The notes beneath the pieces are model-generated. The model saw only the letters and a program-made list of their open reading frames with translations. It was not told where the DNA came from and ran no database searches. DNA of 64,000 bases from Devosia sp. 67-54 (lineage in GTDB: Bacteria > Pseudomonadota > Alphaproteobacteria > Rhizobiales > Devosiaceae). Made by a program: the position numbers and the translations under genes. Below, piece by piece: positions 44,542-53,700 of the stretch (position 1 is its first letter; the number at the start of each line of letters is the position of its first letter). Location of the stretch: contig NZ_MKVA01000002.1 in assembly GCF_001899075.1 (NCBI RefSeq), forward strand, positions 20,765 to 84,764. The letters run 5' to 3'.

Positions 44542-44925
44542 GTGTTTCCGTCGCTGCCTTTGCCCGACATCGTCATCAGGGCCGACGACCATGCGCGCGT
44601 GCTGCATCTCGCCGCCGGGGCGCGCGAGCGGCTGCCCTATGTCTCGGCCTATCTCCAGCGCGAGCTCAACCGCGCCGAGATCGTGCAGCCCTGGGAGCGG
44701 GGCGGCGTGTCGATGGGCCACAACGTGCTGTTCCGGCTGGACGACGAGCCGCAGGTGCGGATCGGGCGGCTGGCCTATCCGAACCGGCCGTGGGGCGAGC
44801 GCGGCAACGTCACCATCCTCGGCCCGGTGGGCGCGGCGCTGATCGGCATGCATGTCGACAGCACCATCGAATGGATCGACGGCGGCCGGGTGCGCACGCT
44901 GACGGTGCTGGATTACGGGTTCTAG
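44542..44925 (+). CDS. Rnk / GreA C-terminal domain-like protein
   Basis: A 127-residue protein similar to the nucleoside-diphosphate-kinase regulator Rnk and to the C-terminal domain of GreA/GreB. It has DIVIRADDHARVLHLA at the start, ELNRAEIVQ in the middle, and VTILGPVGAALIGMHVDSTIEWIDGG, in line with the FKBP-like GreA C-domain. It lacks the GreA coiled-coil. It could bind RNA polymerase without cleavage activity. The start is GTG at 44542 with GAGGAG about ten bases upstream. Confidence 0.75.
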   Translation: MFPSLPLPDIVIRADDHARVLHLAAGARERLPYVSAYLQRELNRAEIVQPWERGGVSMGHNVLFRLDDEPQVRIGRLAYPNRPWGERGNVTILGPVGAALIGMHVDSTIEWIDGGRVRTLTVLDYGF

Positions 44926-44937
44926 CCTGAGCGGAGG

Positions 44938-45079
44938 CATGTCCGGTGGCTGAGGCCCCCCACCCCCATCCCCTCCCCGCAGGGGGGAGGGGGCGATGGA
45001 ACCGCGTTCTCGGATGTTTCAGTCGGGCTCCCCTCCCCCTTGCGGGGAGGGGCAGGGGGTGGGGGCAAAGACCACCAGA
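44938..45079 (-). repeat. Dispersed intergenic element (copy B)
   Basis: About 140 bases between the Rnk-like gene and leuD. Arms are CCCCCCACCCCCATCCCCTCCCC and GGGGAGGGGCAGGGGGTGGGGG. The middle GATGGAACCG ... TTTCAGTCGG and the outer CATGTCCGGTGG match copy A (37493-37627) in reverse complement. The shared non-arm sequence shows this is one element rather than unrelated GC-rich hairpins. Confidence 0.85.
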
Positions 45080-45122
45080 TGCGCGTTGCCGACGTGAAAA
45101 ACCCCGGTGGGGCCGACTCCGC

Positions 45123-45728
45123 TTAGATCCAGGGGCGGCTGGCGCTGAGCTTGTGCTCGAAGGCGGCGATCTCGGCGCCTTCCTTCATCGTCGCGGCGAT
45201 GTCGTCGAGGCCCTCAAGCAGCACGTGCCGGCGTGCCGGGTCGATGTCGAAATGGATGGAGCCGCCATCGGGGCCGCGGATGGTCTGCGCCTCGAGATCG
45301 ACCGAGATGGTGGCGTTGGCGCCGCGCTCGGCGTCGTCCATCAGCAGCTTCAGCTGCTCGGGCGTGACGACGATGGGCAGAATGCCGTTCTTGAAGCAGT
45401 TGTTGTAGAAGATGTCGGCAAAACTGGTGGAGATGACGCAGCGGATGCCGAAATCGAGCAGCGCCCAAGGGGCGTGCTCGCGCGAGCTGCCGCAGCCGAA
45501 ATTGTCGCCGGCGACAATGATCGAGGCGTGGCGGTAGGCCGGCTTGTTGAGCACGAAATCGGGGTTCTCCGAGCCGTCCTCGTTGTAGCGCATCTCGGAG
45601 AACAGCGCCGAGCCGAGCCCGGTGCGCTTGATGGTCTTGAGGTACTGCTTGGGAATGATCATGTCCGTGTCGATGTTGATGATCGGCAGCGGCGCGGCGA
45701 CGCCCGTGAGCTGGGTGAACTTTTCCAT
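45123..45728 (-). CDS. leuD: 3-isopropylmalate dehydratase small subunit
   Basis: A 201-residue LeuD that forms the isopropylmalate isomerase with LeuC. It contains [35 protein letters not shown] (the substrate-binding loop), and [19 protein letters not shown]. Length matches the family. The ATG at 45728 is preceded by a modest ribosome site. It is isolated from leuB and leuC, with the glyoxalase-like gene upstream on the same strand after a repeat. Confidence 0.96.
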   Translation of the reverse strand: MEKFTQLTGVAAPLPIINIDTDMIIPKQYLKTIKRTGLGSALFSEMRYNEDGSENPDFVLNKPAYRHASIIVAGDNFGCGSSREHAPWALLDFGIRCVISTSFADIFYNNCFKNGILPIVVTPEQLKLLMDDAERGANATISVDLEAQTIRGPDGGSIHFDIDPARRHVLLEGLDDIAATMKEGAEIAAFEHKLSASRPWI

Positions 45729-45873
45729 GGCAGGATCCTTTCGCCGCGGGTAATGGCGCGTCGCCGGGGCGAGGTCAAGAGCGGCAAGATCGCTGCCGGG
45801 ATTTACGCGGGCAATGGATTGGCACGAGGGGCGGCGATCGGGGCGTATGGGACGCCGAGTTGCATATCCTCCC

Positions 45874-45957
45874 GGTGTCATCCCCGCGCAAGCGGGGACC
45901 CATGCTTCCCCTTGCGCCAGCATTGAATTGGATCCCCGCTTGCGCGGGGATGACACC
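45874..45957. repeat. Perfect 25-base inverted repeat upstream of leuD
   Basis: The 25 bases at 45874-45898 (starting GGTGTCATCCCCGCGCAAGC) are exactly complementary in reverse to 45933-45957. The 34-base centre differs from simple hairpins. GTCATCCCCGC...GCGGGGATGAC repeats occur widely between alphaproteobacterial genes, so this is probably one member of a dispersed family. It lies between leuD and the VOC gene. Confidence 0.9.
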
Positions 45958-45984
45958 TGGTGGTGGGAGCTGGACAGCGAGGCC

Positions 45985-46365
45985 TCACTCCTTGCCGGCA
46001 TCCGCCTCGGCGAAGGTGATGCGGTTGTTGACGGGGTCGATGACGGTGAATTCGGTGCCGCCCCATTCGGGGCGTTCGAGGCCGGGGCGGTTGTTCTTGT
46101 AGGCCTTGCCGATGAGTTCGGCATGGTAGGCGCGCACGCCGGTGATTTCGACGCGCACATGCGCGCCAGGCGAGCCGTCGCCGTGGTGCTCGGAGACGTG
46201 CAGCACGATGCCGGCGCGGCTCACCTGCATGTAGAGCGGCGCGGTGGGCTCGAAGCGGTGCTCCCAGTCGACGGCGAAGCCGAGCCAGTCGACATAGAAT
46301 TCGCGCGCCTTGGCCTCGTCGAAGCTGCGCAGGATCGGGATGGTGCGAAGATGGGTCAGCGGCAT
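45985..46365 (-). CDS. VOC (glyoxalase/bleomycin-resistance-like) protein
   Basis: A 126-residue VOC-superfamily protein. [30 protein letters not shown] is the first beta-alpha-beta unit, with [27 protein letters not shown] and [19 protein letters not shown] completing a metal-site-like fold (His, Glu in context). It may bind a drug or a metabolite, or be a lyase. It stands between an intergenic repeat and the gene for an ABC exporter on the opposite strand. Confidence 0.82.
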   Translation of the reverse strand: MPLTHLRTIPILRSFDEAKAREFYVDWLGFAVDWEHRFEPTAPLYMQVSRAGIVLHVSEHHGDGSPGAHVRVEITGVRAYHAELIGKAYKNNRPGLERPEWGGTEFTVIDPVNNRITFAEADAGKE

Positions 46366-46467
46366 TGCCGGATTGTCCTTCAAGGCTGTTGCGATGCGGC
46401 CCTTGCCGCCTCCCTGGCTCTCGGATATAGGGCAACTCGACGCGACACCAACCCAGGGAGGCGCTGC

Positions 46468-46515
46468 ATGTCCATGTCCGTACCGCCTCGCGCGGCGTTT
46501 TCCCCGACCGCCTGA
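46468..46515 (+). CDS. Possible 15-residue leader peptide
   Basis: ATG at 46468 is preceded by AGGGAGG with six bases between, a very good ribosome site, and the frame closes after 15 codons (MSMSVPPRAAFSPTA). The ABC exporter gene starts 117 bases later without such a site. It could be a leader peptide or a chance combination; there are no homologues I can name. Confidence 0.25.
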   Translation: MSMSVPPRAAFSPTA

Positions 46516-46632
46516 GTCGTCGTCGGCCGTCTCGGCCAGCTTCCAACCGCAGCGTCTTTGCTTCCGCCAGCCTGCGGCCTTCTGCAACGCAAATCCACCT
46601 GGGACCCGGCGCACCTGCTGCCGGCATACATC

Positions 46633-48435
46633 ATGGCCCGTTTGAAAATCGATCTTCGCGGCGACGCCTATCGCAAGGTGCTGGGCTTCCTCATGGCGCA
46701 CTGGAAGCACCAGCCGCTGCGCGTCTTCGGCATGTTCGCGCTGTTCATGCTGGCGACGGTCGCCGACGTGCTGACGCCGCTCTATGCCGGCAACCTCGTG
46801 ACCGCGGTCAGCGGCGGCACCGGTCCCGAGGCGCTGGAGGCGGCGCTGATGGCGTTCGCGATGCTGATCGCGCTCGGCCTCGGCGCCGTCGTGGTGCGGC
46901 AGTTCGGCTTCATGGTGCTGATCAAGTTCACGCTCCAGATCATGGCCGACATCGCGCAGAGCGCCTTCCACCGGGTGCAGCGCTTTTCCACCGACTGGCA
47001 CGCCAACACCTTCGCCGGCTCGACCGTGCGCAAGGTGACGCGCGGCATGTGGGGCGTCGACATGCTCAACGACACGCTGATCATCATGCTGTTCCCCTCG
47101 GTGGTGATGCTGGCGGGCACCTCGATCCTGCTCGGCCTGATCTGGCCGCTGATGGGGCTGGTCATCGCCGTCGGCTCGGCGGTCTATATCGGGCTCACGG
47201 TGGTGCTCTCGGTCGGCTATGTGTCGCCCGCCGCAACCCTCGCCAATGCCTGGGACACGCGCATGGGCGGGGCGCTGGCCGACGCCATCTCGTGCAACGC
47301 CGTGGTCAAGGGGTTCGGCGCCGAGGACCGCGAGGAAGAGCGGCTGAGCCACGTCGTCGGCAAATGGCGGCACCGCACCGAACGCACCTGGAAGCGCGGC
47401 ACGCTCAATGGCGGCTTCCAGGGCGCGACGCTGATCGTTCTGCGCACCGCCATCGTCGGCGTCGCCATCCTGTTCTGGCAGCAGGGGCTGGCCAGCGCCG
47501 GCGACATCGCGCTGGTGCTGACCTCGTTCTTCGTGCTGCAGGGCTATCTGCGCGACATCGGCCAGCACGTGCGCAATCTGCAGCGTTCGGTCAACGACAT
47601 GGAAGAACTGGTCGAGGTGCAGTTCCACCCGCTCGGCATCGAGGACCGGCCCGGCGCCAGGCCGGCCGTCATCGACGCGGGCGAGGTGCGGTTCGAGCAC
47701 GTCACGTTCGAATACGGCAAGCACACGACGCCGCTCTACCGCGATTTCTCGGTCACTATTCCGGCCGGGCAGCGGGTGGGGCTGGTCGGCCATTCGGGCT
47801 CGGGCAAGACCACCTTCGTCAAGCTGATCCAGCGGCTGCACGACGTGACCGAGGGCGCCATCCTGATCGACGGCCGCGACATCCGCGAGGCGACGCAGGC
47901 CTCGCTGAGGGCACAGATCGCCATCGTGCAGCAGGAGCCGATCCTGTTCCACCGCTCGCTGGCCGAGAACATCGCCTATGCGCGGCCGGGGGCGACGCGG
48001 CAGGAGATCATCGAGGCGGCAAAGCTCGCCAGCGCGCACGATTTCATCACCGCGCTGCCCAAGGGCTACGAAACGCTGGTGGGCGAACGCGGCGTGAAGC
48101 TGTCGGGCGGCGAGCGGCAGCGCGTCGCCATCGCCCGGGCGTTCCTCGCCGACAGCCCGATCCTCATCCTCGACGAGGCGACGAGCTCGCTCGATTCCGA
48201 ATCCGAGGTGCTGATCCAGAGGGCGATGGAGCGGCTGATGGTGGGGCGCACCACCATCGTCATCGCCCATCGGCTGTCGACGGTGCGGGCGCTCGACCGG
48301 CTGCTGGTGTTCGACAAGGGCGCCGTGGTCGAGGAGGGCACGCACGACCAGCTGGTGCGGCGCGAAGGCGGCATCTACCGGCGGCTGTTCGAGCGGCAGG
48401 CGCTGGAGCTGACCCGCGGCCTCGCCAACGCCTGA
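46633..48435 (+). CDS. ABC exporter, fused membrane and ATPase domains
   Basis: A 600-residue half-transporter of the MsbA/MDR type. The membrane domain (about 30-330) has six predicted helices. The ATPase domain has Walker A GHSGSGKTT at about 386, LSGGERQR signature and Walker B ILILDEATSSLD, plus the H-loop VIAHRLSTV. It would work as a homodimer to export a lipid, peptide or drug. The ATG at 46633 lacks a strong ribosome site; earlier starts (TTG at 46558) are possible. Confidence 0.9.
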   Translation: MARLKIDLRGDAYRKVLGFLMAHWKHQPLRVFGMFALFMLATVADVLTPLYAGNLVTAVSGGTGPEALEAALMAFAMLIALGLGAVVVRQFGFMVLIKFTLQIMADIAQSAFHRVQRFSTDWHANTFAGSTVRKVTRGMWGVDMLNDTLIIMLFPSVVMLAGTSILLGLIWPLMGLVIAVGSAVYIGLTVVLSVGYVSPAATLANAWDTRMGGALADAISCNAVVKGFGAEDREEERLSHVVGKWRHRTERTWKRGTLNGGFQGATLIVLRTAIVGVAILFWQQGLASAGDIALVLTSFFVLQGYLRDIGQHVRNLQRSVNDMEELVEVQFHPLGIEDRPGARPAVIDAGEVRFEHVTFEYGKHTTPLYRDFSVTIPAGQRVGLVGHSGSGKTTFVKLIQRLHDVTEGAILIDGRDIREATQASLRAQIAIVQQEPILFHRSLAENIAYARPGATRQEIIEAAKLASAHDFITALPKGYETLVGERGVKLSGGERQRVAIARAFLADSPILILDEATSSLDSESEVLIQRAMERLMVGRTTIVIAHRLSTVRALDRLLVFDKGAVVEEGTHDQLVRREGGIYRRLFERQALELTRGLANA

Positions 48436-48444
48436 CGCAAAAGA

Positions 48445-48482
48445 GCATGGCCGCCCCGGTTTTCTTCCGCGGGCGGCCATGC
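48445..48482 (+). terminator. Hairpin after the ABC exporter
   Basis: An 11-base perfect stem, GCATGGCCGCC (48445-48455) / GGCGGCCATGC (48472-48482), with a 16-base CT-rich loop, lies 10 bases after the ABC stop. No T-run follows, so a Rho-dependent stop or an mRNA-stabilising structure is as likely as classic termination. purH begins 34 bases later. Confidence 0.5.
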
Positions 48483-48515
48483 TAGCCACCCGCGCGAAAC
48501 AGCAAGGGTGCCGCC

Positions 48516-50102
48516 ATGCCTAACACCGTCGTTCCCATCCAGCGCGCGCTGCTCAGCGTCTTCGACAAGACCGGTATCGAGGAGTTCGCCAAGGAGCTGG
48601 CCCGGCTCGGGGTGGAGCTGGTGTCGACCGGCGGCACGGCCAGGCTGATCGCCGGCACCGGCGCCGCGGTGCGCGACATCGCCGACCTCACCGGCTTTCC
48701 CGAAATGATGGATGGGCGGGTGAAGACGCTGCACCCCAAGGTGCATGGCGGTCTGCTGGCGGTGCGCGACAACCCCACCCACAAGGCGGCGCTGGAGGCG
48801 CACCAGATCGGCCCGATCGACCTCGTGGTGGTCAATCTCTATCCGTTCGAGGCGACCATCGCCAAGGGCGCCTCCTACGACGAGACCATCGAGAACATCG
48901 ACATCGGCGGGCCGGCGATGATCCGCTCGGCGGCCAAGAACCACGCCTATGTCACGGTGCTGGTCGATCCCAACGATTACGCGCCGGTGCTCGAGGCGAT
49001 GCGGCAGCAGGGCGGGGTGCCCTACGAGCTGCGGCAGAAGCTCGCCGCCAAGGCCTATGCCCGCACCGCAGCGTACGATTCCGTCATCTCCAACTGGTTC
49101 GCGCAGACGCTCGGCTATAGCGACATTCCATACCGCACCTTCGGCGGTCGCCTCGCCGAGGTGATGCGCTATGGCGAGAACCCGCACCAATGGGCCGCCT
49201 TCTACAGCAATGGCGACACGCGGCCGGGCGTCGCCACCGCCACGCAGGTGCAGGGCAAGTCGCTGAGCTACAACAACCTCAACGACACCGACGCCGCCTT
49301 CGAGCTGATCTCGGAATTCGATCCGGCGGTGCCTGCGGTCGCCATCATCAAGCATGCCAATCCGTGTGGCGTTGCGACCGGTACGTCACTGGCCGATGCT
49401 TACCAGAAGGCGTTCCGCTGCGATCCGGTGTCGGCGTTTGGTGGCATCGTGGCGCTGAACCAGGAGATCGACGCGACCACTGCCGGCGAGATCACCAAGA
49501 TCTTCACCGAGGTGATCGTCGCCCCCGCGGCCAGCGCCGAAGCGCAGAAGATCATCGCCACCAAGAAGAATCTGCGCCTCCTGCTCACCGGGTCGCTGGC
49601 CGATCCGAAGGCGGCGGGCCTGACCTTCAAGTCACTCGCGGGCGGCATGCTGGTGCAGAGCCGCGACAGCGGCCGCATCAACGAGGTCGAGCTCAAGGTG
49701 GTGACGCACAAGCAGCCGAGCGCGGCCGAACTGGCCGACCTCAAGCTCGCCATGACGGTGGCCAAGCACGTCAAGTCCAACGCCATCGTCTATGTGAAGG
49801 ACGGGGCCACCGTGGGCATCGGCGCCGGGCAGATGAGCCGGGTCGACAGCTCGCGCATCGCGCACCGCAAATCGGTGGATGCGGCGCAGGCCGCCGGCCT
49901 CGACGAGGCGCTGACCAAGGGCTCGGTGGTCGCCTCCGACGCGTTCTTTCCGTTCCCCGACGGCATGCTGGCGGCGGTCGAGGCCGGCGCCACCGCCGTC
50001 ATCCAGCCGGGCGGTTCGGTCAACGACCAGGCCGTCATCGACGCCGCCAACGAGAAGGGCGTCGCCATGGTGCTCACCGGCATGCGCCATTTTAGACACT
50101 AG
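48516..50102 (+). CDS. purH: Bifunctional AICAR formyltransferase / IMP cyclohydrolase
   Basis: A 528-residue PurH that carries out the last two steps of IMP synthesis. The N-terminal MGS-like IMP cyclohydrolase domain (about 1-150) begins [19 protein letters not shown] and has [13 protein letters not shown]. The AICAR formyltransferase domain has [11 protein letters not shown] and [10 protein letters not shown]. Length is normal. It is separated by about 6.6 kb from the heparinase gene that usually precedes it in Rhizobiales. Confidence 0.97.
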   Translation: MPNTVVPIQRALLSVFDKTGIEEFAKELARLGVELVSTGGTARLIAGTGAAVRDIADLTGFPEMMDGRVKTLHPKVHGGLLAVRDNPTHKAALEAHQIGPIDLVVVNLYPFEATIAKGASYDETIENIDIGGPAMIRSAAKNHAYVTVLVDPNDYAPVLEAMRQQGGVPYELRQKLAAKAYARTAAYDSVISNWFAQTLGYSDIPYRTFGGRLAEVMRYGENPHQWAAFYSNGDTRPGVATATQVQGKSLSYNNLNDTDAAFELISEFDPAVPAVAIIKHANPCGVATGTSLADAYQKAFRCDPVSAFGGIVALNQEIDATTAGEITKIFTEVIVAPAASAEAQKIIATKKNLRLLLTGSLADPKAAGLTFKSLAGGMLVQSRDSGRINEVELKVVTHKQPSAAELADLKLAMTVAKHVKSNAIVYVKDGATVGIGAGQMSRVDSSRIAHRKSVDAAQAAGLDEALTKGSVVASDAFFPFPDGMLAAVEAGATAVIQPGGSVNDQAVIDAANEKGVAMVLTGMRHFRH

Positions 50103-50492
50103 TTACCGAACGACGCGCAGCCCCAGATGCCGCTCGAAGTGATCGAAGTCGCGGTCGTTGTGGAGCAGGCTGTGCCCATGCATGAGGCAATAGGTGGCGA
50201 CGATCAGGTCGACGCTTGAGCGGATGGTGATGCCGATCGCGCGCAGCGTGCGGAAGTGCCGCGCGGCCAAAGCGGCGATTTCGGCATCGACCATCGGCGT
50301 GATGCCGTAGGCCCGGAACCTCGCTTCCTGGATCAGCGCCTCGCGCTCCGAGCGCACGCCGCGCAGCACTTCGAGCACGACGACATCGCCGGCGATGATT
50401 TCGCCCTGATCGGATGCCCGCAGTTGCCGCACCTGCCGCGTGTCGCGCTGGCGGATATTGTCGATCCAGACCGAACTGTCCGCGACGATCAC
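50103..50492 (-). CDS. vapC: VapC-type PIN-domain toxin
   Basis: A 129-residue PIN-domain ribonuclease. All acidic residues of the metal site are in place: D5 in ADSSVWID, E41 in VVLEVLRG, D95 in SVDLIVATYC and D113 in HNDRDFDHF. VapC toxins cleave tRNA or rRNA. Its start overlaps the vapB stop by four bases. It ends convergent with purH, one base apart. Confidence 0.92.
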   Translation of the reverse strand: MIVADSSVWIDNIRQRDTRQVRQLRASDQGEIIAGDVVVLEVLRGVRSEREALIQEARFRAYGITPMVDAEIAALAARHFRTLRAIGITIRSSVDLIVATYCLMHGHSLLHNDRDFDHFERHLGLRVVR

Positions 50493-50722
50493 CGCTCGGG
50501 CCCGAACCGCGCCTCGTCCTCGGCGAACGCCGGCGCCTCGGCCGGAGCGGCAAGCCCGTCGTCCCAGTCGATGCCGCGCATACCGTCCACCAGATCCTTG
50601 AAAGCGGCAATCTTCAGCGTCCGCCGCATGGCCTCCTCCACGGCGCCCTTCTTGGTGGTCTGGCCGGTGGCCTTCATCGTCGCGGCCATCAATTCGTCGT
50701 CGATGTCGATGTTGGTGCGCAT
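50489..50722 (-). CDS. vapB: VapB-type antitoxin
   Basis: A 77-residue antitoxin with an N-terminal ribbon-helix-helix-like segment (RTNIDIDDELMAATMKATG...KKGAVEEAMRRTL) and an acidic C-terminus (DWDDGLAAPAEAPAFAEDEA) that would bind the VapC active site. The ATG at 50722 is preferred to a GTG one codon earlier because GAGG has a better spacing. vapB precedes vapC in the normal order. Confidence 0.88.
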   Translation of the reverse strand: MRTNIDIDDELMAATMKATGQTTKKGAVEEAMRRTLKIAAFKDLVDGMRGIDWDDGLAAPAEAPAFAEDEARFGPER

Positions 50723-50731
50723 CACATCCTC

Positions 50732-50763
50732 GATGTGTATGGTTTCAGAAAAACATACACATC
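50732..50763 (-). promoter_or_regulatory. vapBC operator palindrome
   Basis: GATGTGTATG (50732-50741) and CATACACATC (50754-50763) form a perfect 10-base inverted repeat with a 12-base centre, only ten bases before the vapB start. This is the expected form of a VapBC autoregulatory site. The AT-rich centre (with an A-run) may contain the promoter -10 region. Confidence 0.85.
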
Positions 50764-50776
50764 GGGGCGTTCGGCT

Positions 50777-53700
50777 TCAAGCCGAACGGGCCAGATCCGA
50801 CAGTAGGCCCGCGGCGACGCTCAGGCGCGACACGGTCATCTCGCCTTGCGTGAGGCCGTGCACGGCGGCGGCGACGCGCTCCACGGCGTCGGGGTGGGCC
50901 TGGCGCCAGGCGGCGAGGCGGGTTTCGATCTCGCCGCGGCCGGCGGCCAGCACATCGGCAGTGAGGTCGCGCTGCGCCCGCATCAGATTGGCCAGCGCCC
51001 GGTCGAGCGCCATGCGGTCGAAGCGGTCGGCCAGCGCGATGCGGCTGCCGGTCTCCACCACTTCGGCCAACCCGAACAATTCGAGCACGCCGAAGAAGGC
51101 CTCGGCCGCCGCCGCCACCGGCGCCTTGCTGCGCTCGGCGACGAGCGCGATGTCGGTGGCAAAGCTCAGGGCGCTGAGCTCGGCGATGCGGCGGGCGATG
51201 CCGGGCGGCGCGCCGCCGGCGACGAATTGCGCGGCCCGCGCCGCGATGGCCTCTTCCACCGAGGGCGGCAGCAGGGCGCCGAGCAGGCCGGTCACGTCGG
51301 TCACGCCCTGCGCATAGGTCAGCACCAGGTCGGCCAGCGGCACCCGCCAGTCGGCATTGCGCAGCAGCCACAGCGTCTCGCGCTCGAGCAGGGCGCCGAG
51401 CTCGGCATAAAGCGCCAGTTGCGTTGCGCCGGAGACCTGCCCGTCGAGTGCATCGATCTCGCCATAGAGCCGCTCCAGCCCGTAGGCGTCGCGCGCCAGC
51501 ATGAACGCCGCCGCCACCTGGCCGGGATCGGTCGAGGTCGCCGCCATCAGCTTGACCACGAAGGCGGGGCCGCCGCGGTTGATCATGGCGTTGGCGATCA
51601 CCGTGGCGATCACCTCGCGCCGCAGCCGATGCGTCGCCACCGCGTCGGGGTAGCGGTCGCAGAGCTTCGGCGGAAAGTATTTGAACAGCTCGTGCCCGAG
51701 ATAGGCATCGTCGGGCGCGTCGGTGGCCAGCAGATCGGCGTAGAGCGAGTTCTTGGCGTAGGCGAGGATGGTCGCGAGCTCCGGCCGCGTCAGTCCCTTG
51801 CCGGCCAGCGCGCGGGCGTCGAGCGTGGCGTCGTCGGGCAGGAATTCCACCGCCCGGTCGAGCTGGCCGCGCGCCTCGAGGCTTTCGATCAGCGCCCGGT
51901 GGTCTGGCAACGCCCCCAATCCGGCGCGCTGCGCCAGCGACAGCGCCAGCGGCTGCAGATAATTGTTGCGCAGGCAGAGCGCCGCCACCTCGTCGGTCAT
52001 CGCGACGAGGAACGCATTGCGCCCGTCCATGTCGAGCTGGCCGGCGCGCAGCACGGAATTGAGCGCGATCTTGACGTTGACCTCGATGTCGGAGGCGTTG
52101 ACGCCGGCGGAATTGTCGATGGCGTCGGTGTCGATGCGGCCGCCCTTGAGCGCGTAGTCGACGCGGCCGCGCTGCGTCACGCCCAGATTGGCGCCTTCGC
52201 CCACCACTCTGGCGCGAATGTCGCGGCCGGCGATGCGGATGGCGTCGTTGGCGCGGTCGCCCACCTCGGCATCGGTCTCGTCGGACCCGCGCACATACGT
52301 GCCGATGCCGCCGAACCAGAGCAGGTCCACCTCGGCCCTGAGGATGGCGGTCATCACCTCCTGCGGCGTCACCGGATCGGGACCCAGCCCCAGCGCGCGG
52401 CGCGCCGCGTCGGAGAGCGGCACGGTCTTGAGGCTGCGCGCATAGACGCCGCCGCCCGGGCTCAGCACTTGCTTGTCGTAATCCTGCCAGCTCGAGCGCG
52501 GCAGCGCGAACAGCCGCTGCCGCTCGGCCAGCGACCGTTTCGGGTCGGGGTCGGGATCGATGAAGATGTCGCGATGGTCGAAGGCGGCGACCAGCCGCAG
52601 CTCGGGGCTGAGCAGCATGCCGTTGCCGAACACGTCGCCGCTCATGTCGCCGACGCCGACCACGGTGAACGGCGAGGTCTGGATGTCGCGGTCCAGCTCG
52701 CGGAAATGCCGCTTCACCGCCTCCCAGGCGCCGCGCGCGGTGATTCCCATCTTCTTGTGGTCGTAGCCGTGCGAGCCGCCCGAGGCGAAGGCGTCGCCCA
52801 GCCAGTAATTGCGGCCGAGCGCGATGGCGTTGGCGGTGTCGGAAAAGCTCGCGGTGCCCTTGTCGGCGGCCACCACCAGATACGGGTCGTCGCCGTCGCG
52901 GCGCCGCACGTCGGGCGGCGGCAGCACGATGTCGCCCTCGAGATTATCGGTCACGTCGAGCAGCGTCTGGATGAAGATGGTGTAGCAGGCGGTGCCTTCG
53001 CGCAGCGTCGTCTCGCGGTCGGCGCCGATCGGCATCATGCGCGGCACGAAGGCGCCCTTGGCGCCCACCGGCACGATGATGGCGTTCTTGACCTGCTGCG
53101 CCTTGACCAGCCCGAGCACTTCGGTGCGGAAATCCTCCGGCCGGTCGCTCCAGCGCAGGCCGCCGCGGGCGATGGCGCCGAAGCGCAGATGCAGGCCCTC
53201 GACGCGCGGCGAATAGACGAAGATCTCGCGGTAGGGGCGCGGCGCCGGCAGGCCCTCCAGCCTGCTGCAGTCGAACTTGACGGCCAGCGCCGGGCGGCGG
53301 TTGCCGGCGCCGTCGCGCTGGAAGGCGTTGGTGCGCACCGCCGCCTCGATCAGGTTCAGCACGCGCCGGATGATGCGGTCCTCGTCGAGCGATTGCGTGG
53401 CGTCGAGCGCGGCGGCGATCTGGGCATGCGCCTCGGCGACGGCGCGTTCGCGATTGCCGGAAAAACCCATGTCGAGCTGCGCGTGGAACAGCCGCACCAG
53501 CGCTACGGCGATTTCGGGATGCGTATTCAGCACCTGCGCCAGGTAGGCGCGCGAATAGCTGACGCCCACCTGCTTGAGGTAGCGCAGCAGCGCCCGGATG
53601 ATGCTCACATCGGTCCAGTCGAGCCCGGCGCGCAGCACGAGCTGGTTGATGCCGTCGCTTTCGGCGTCGGCCTGCCACACGGCGAGGATCGCCGCCTCGA

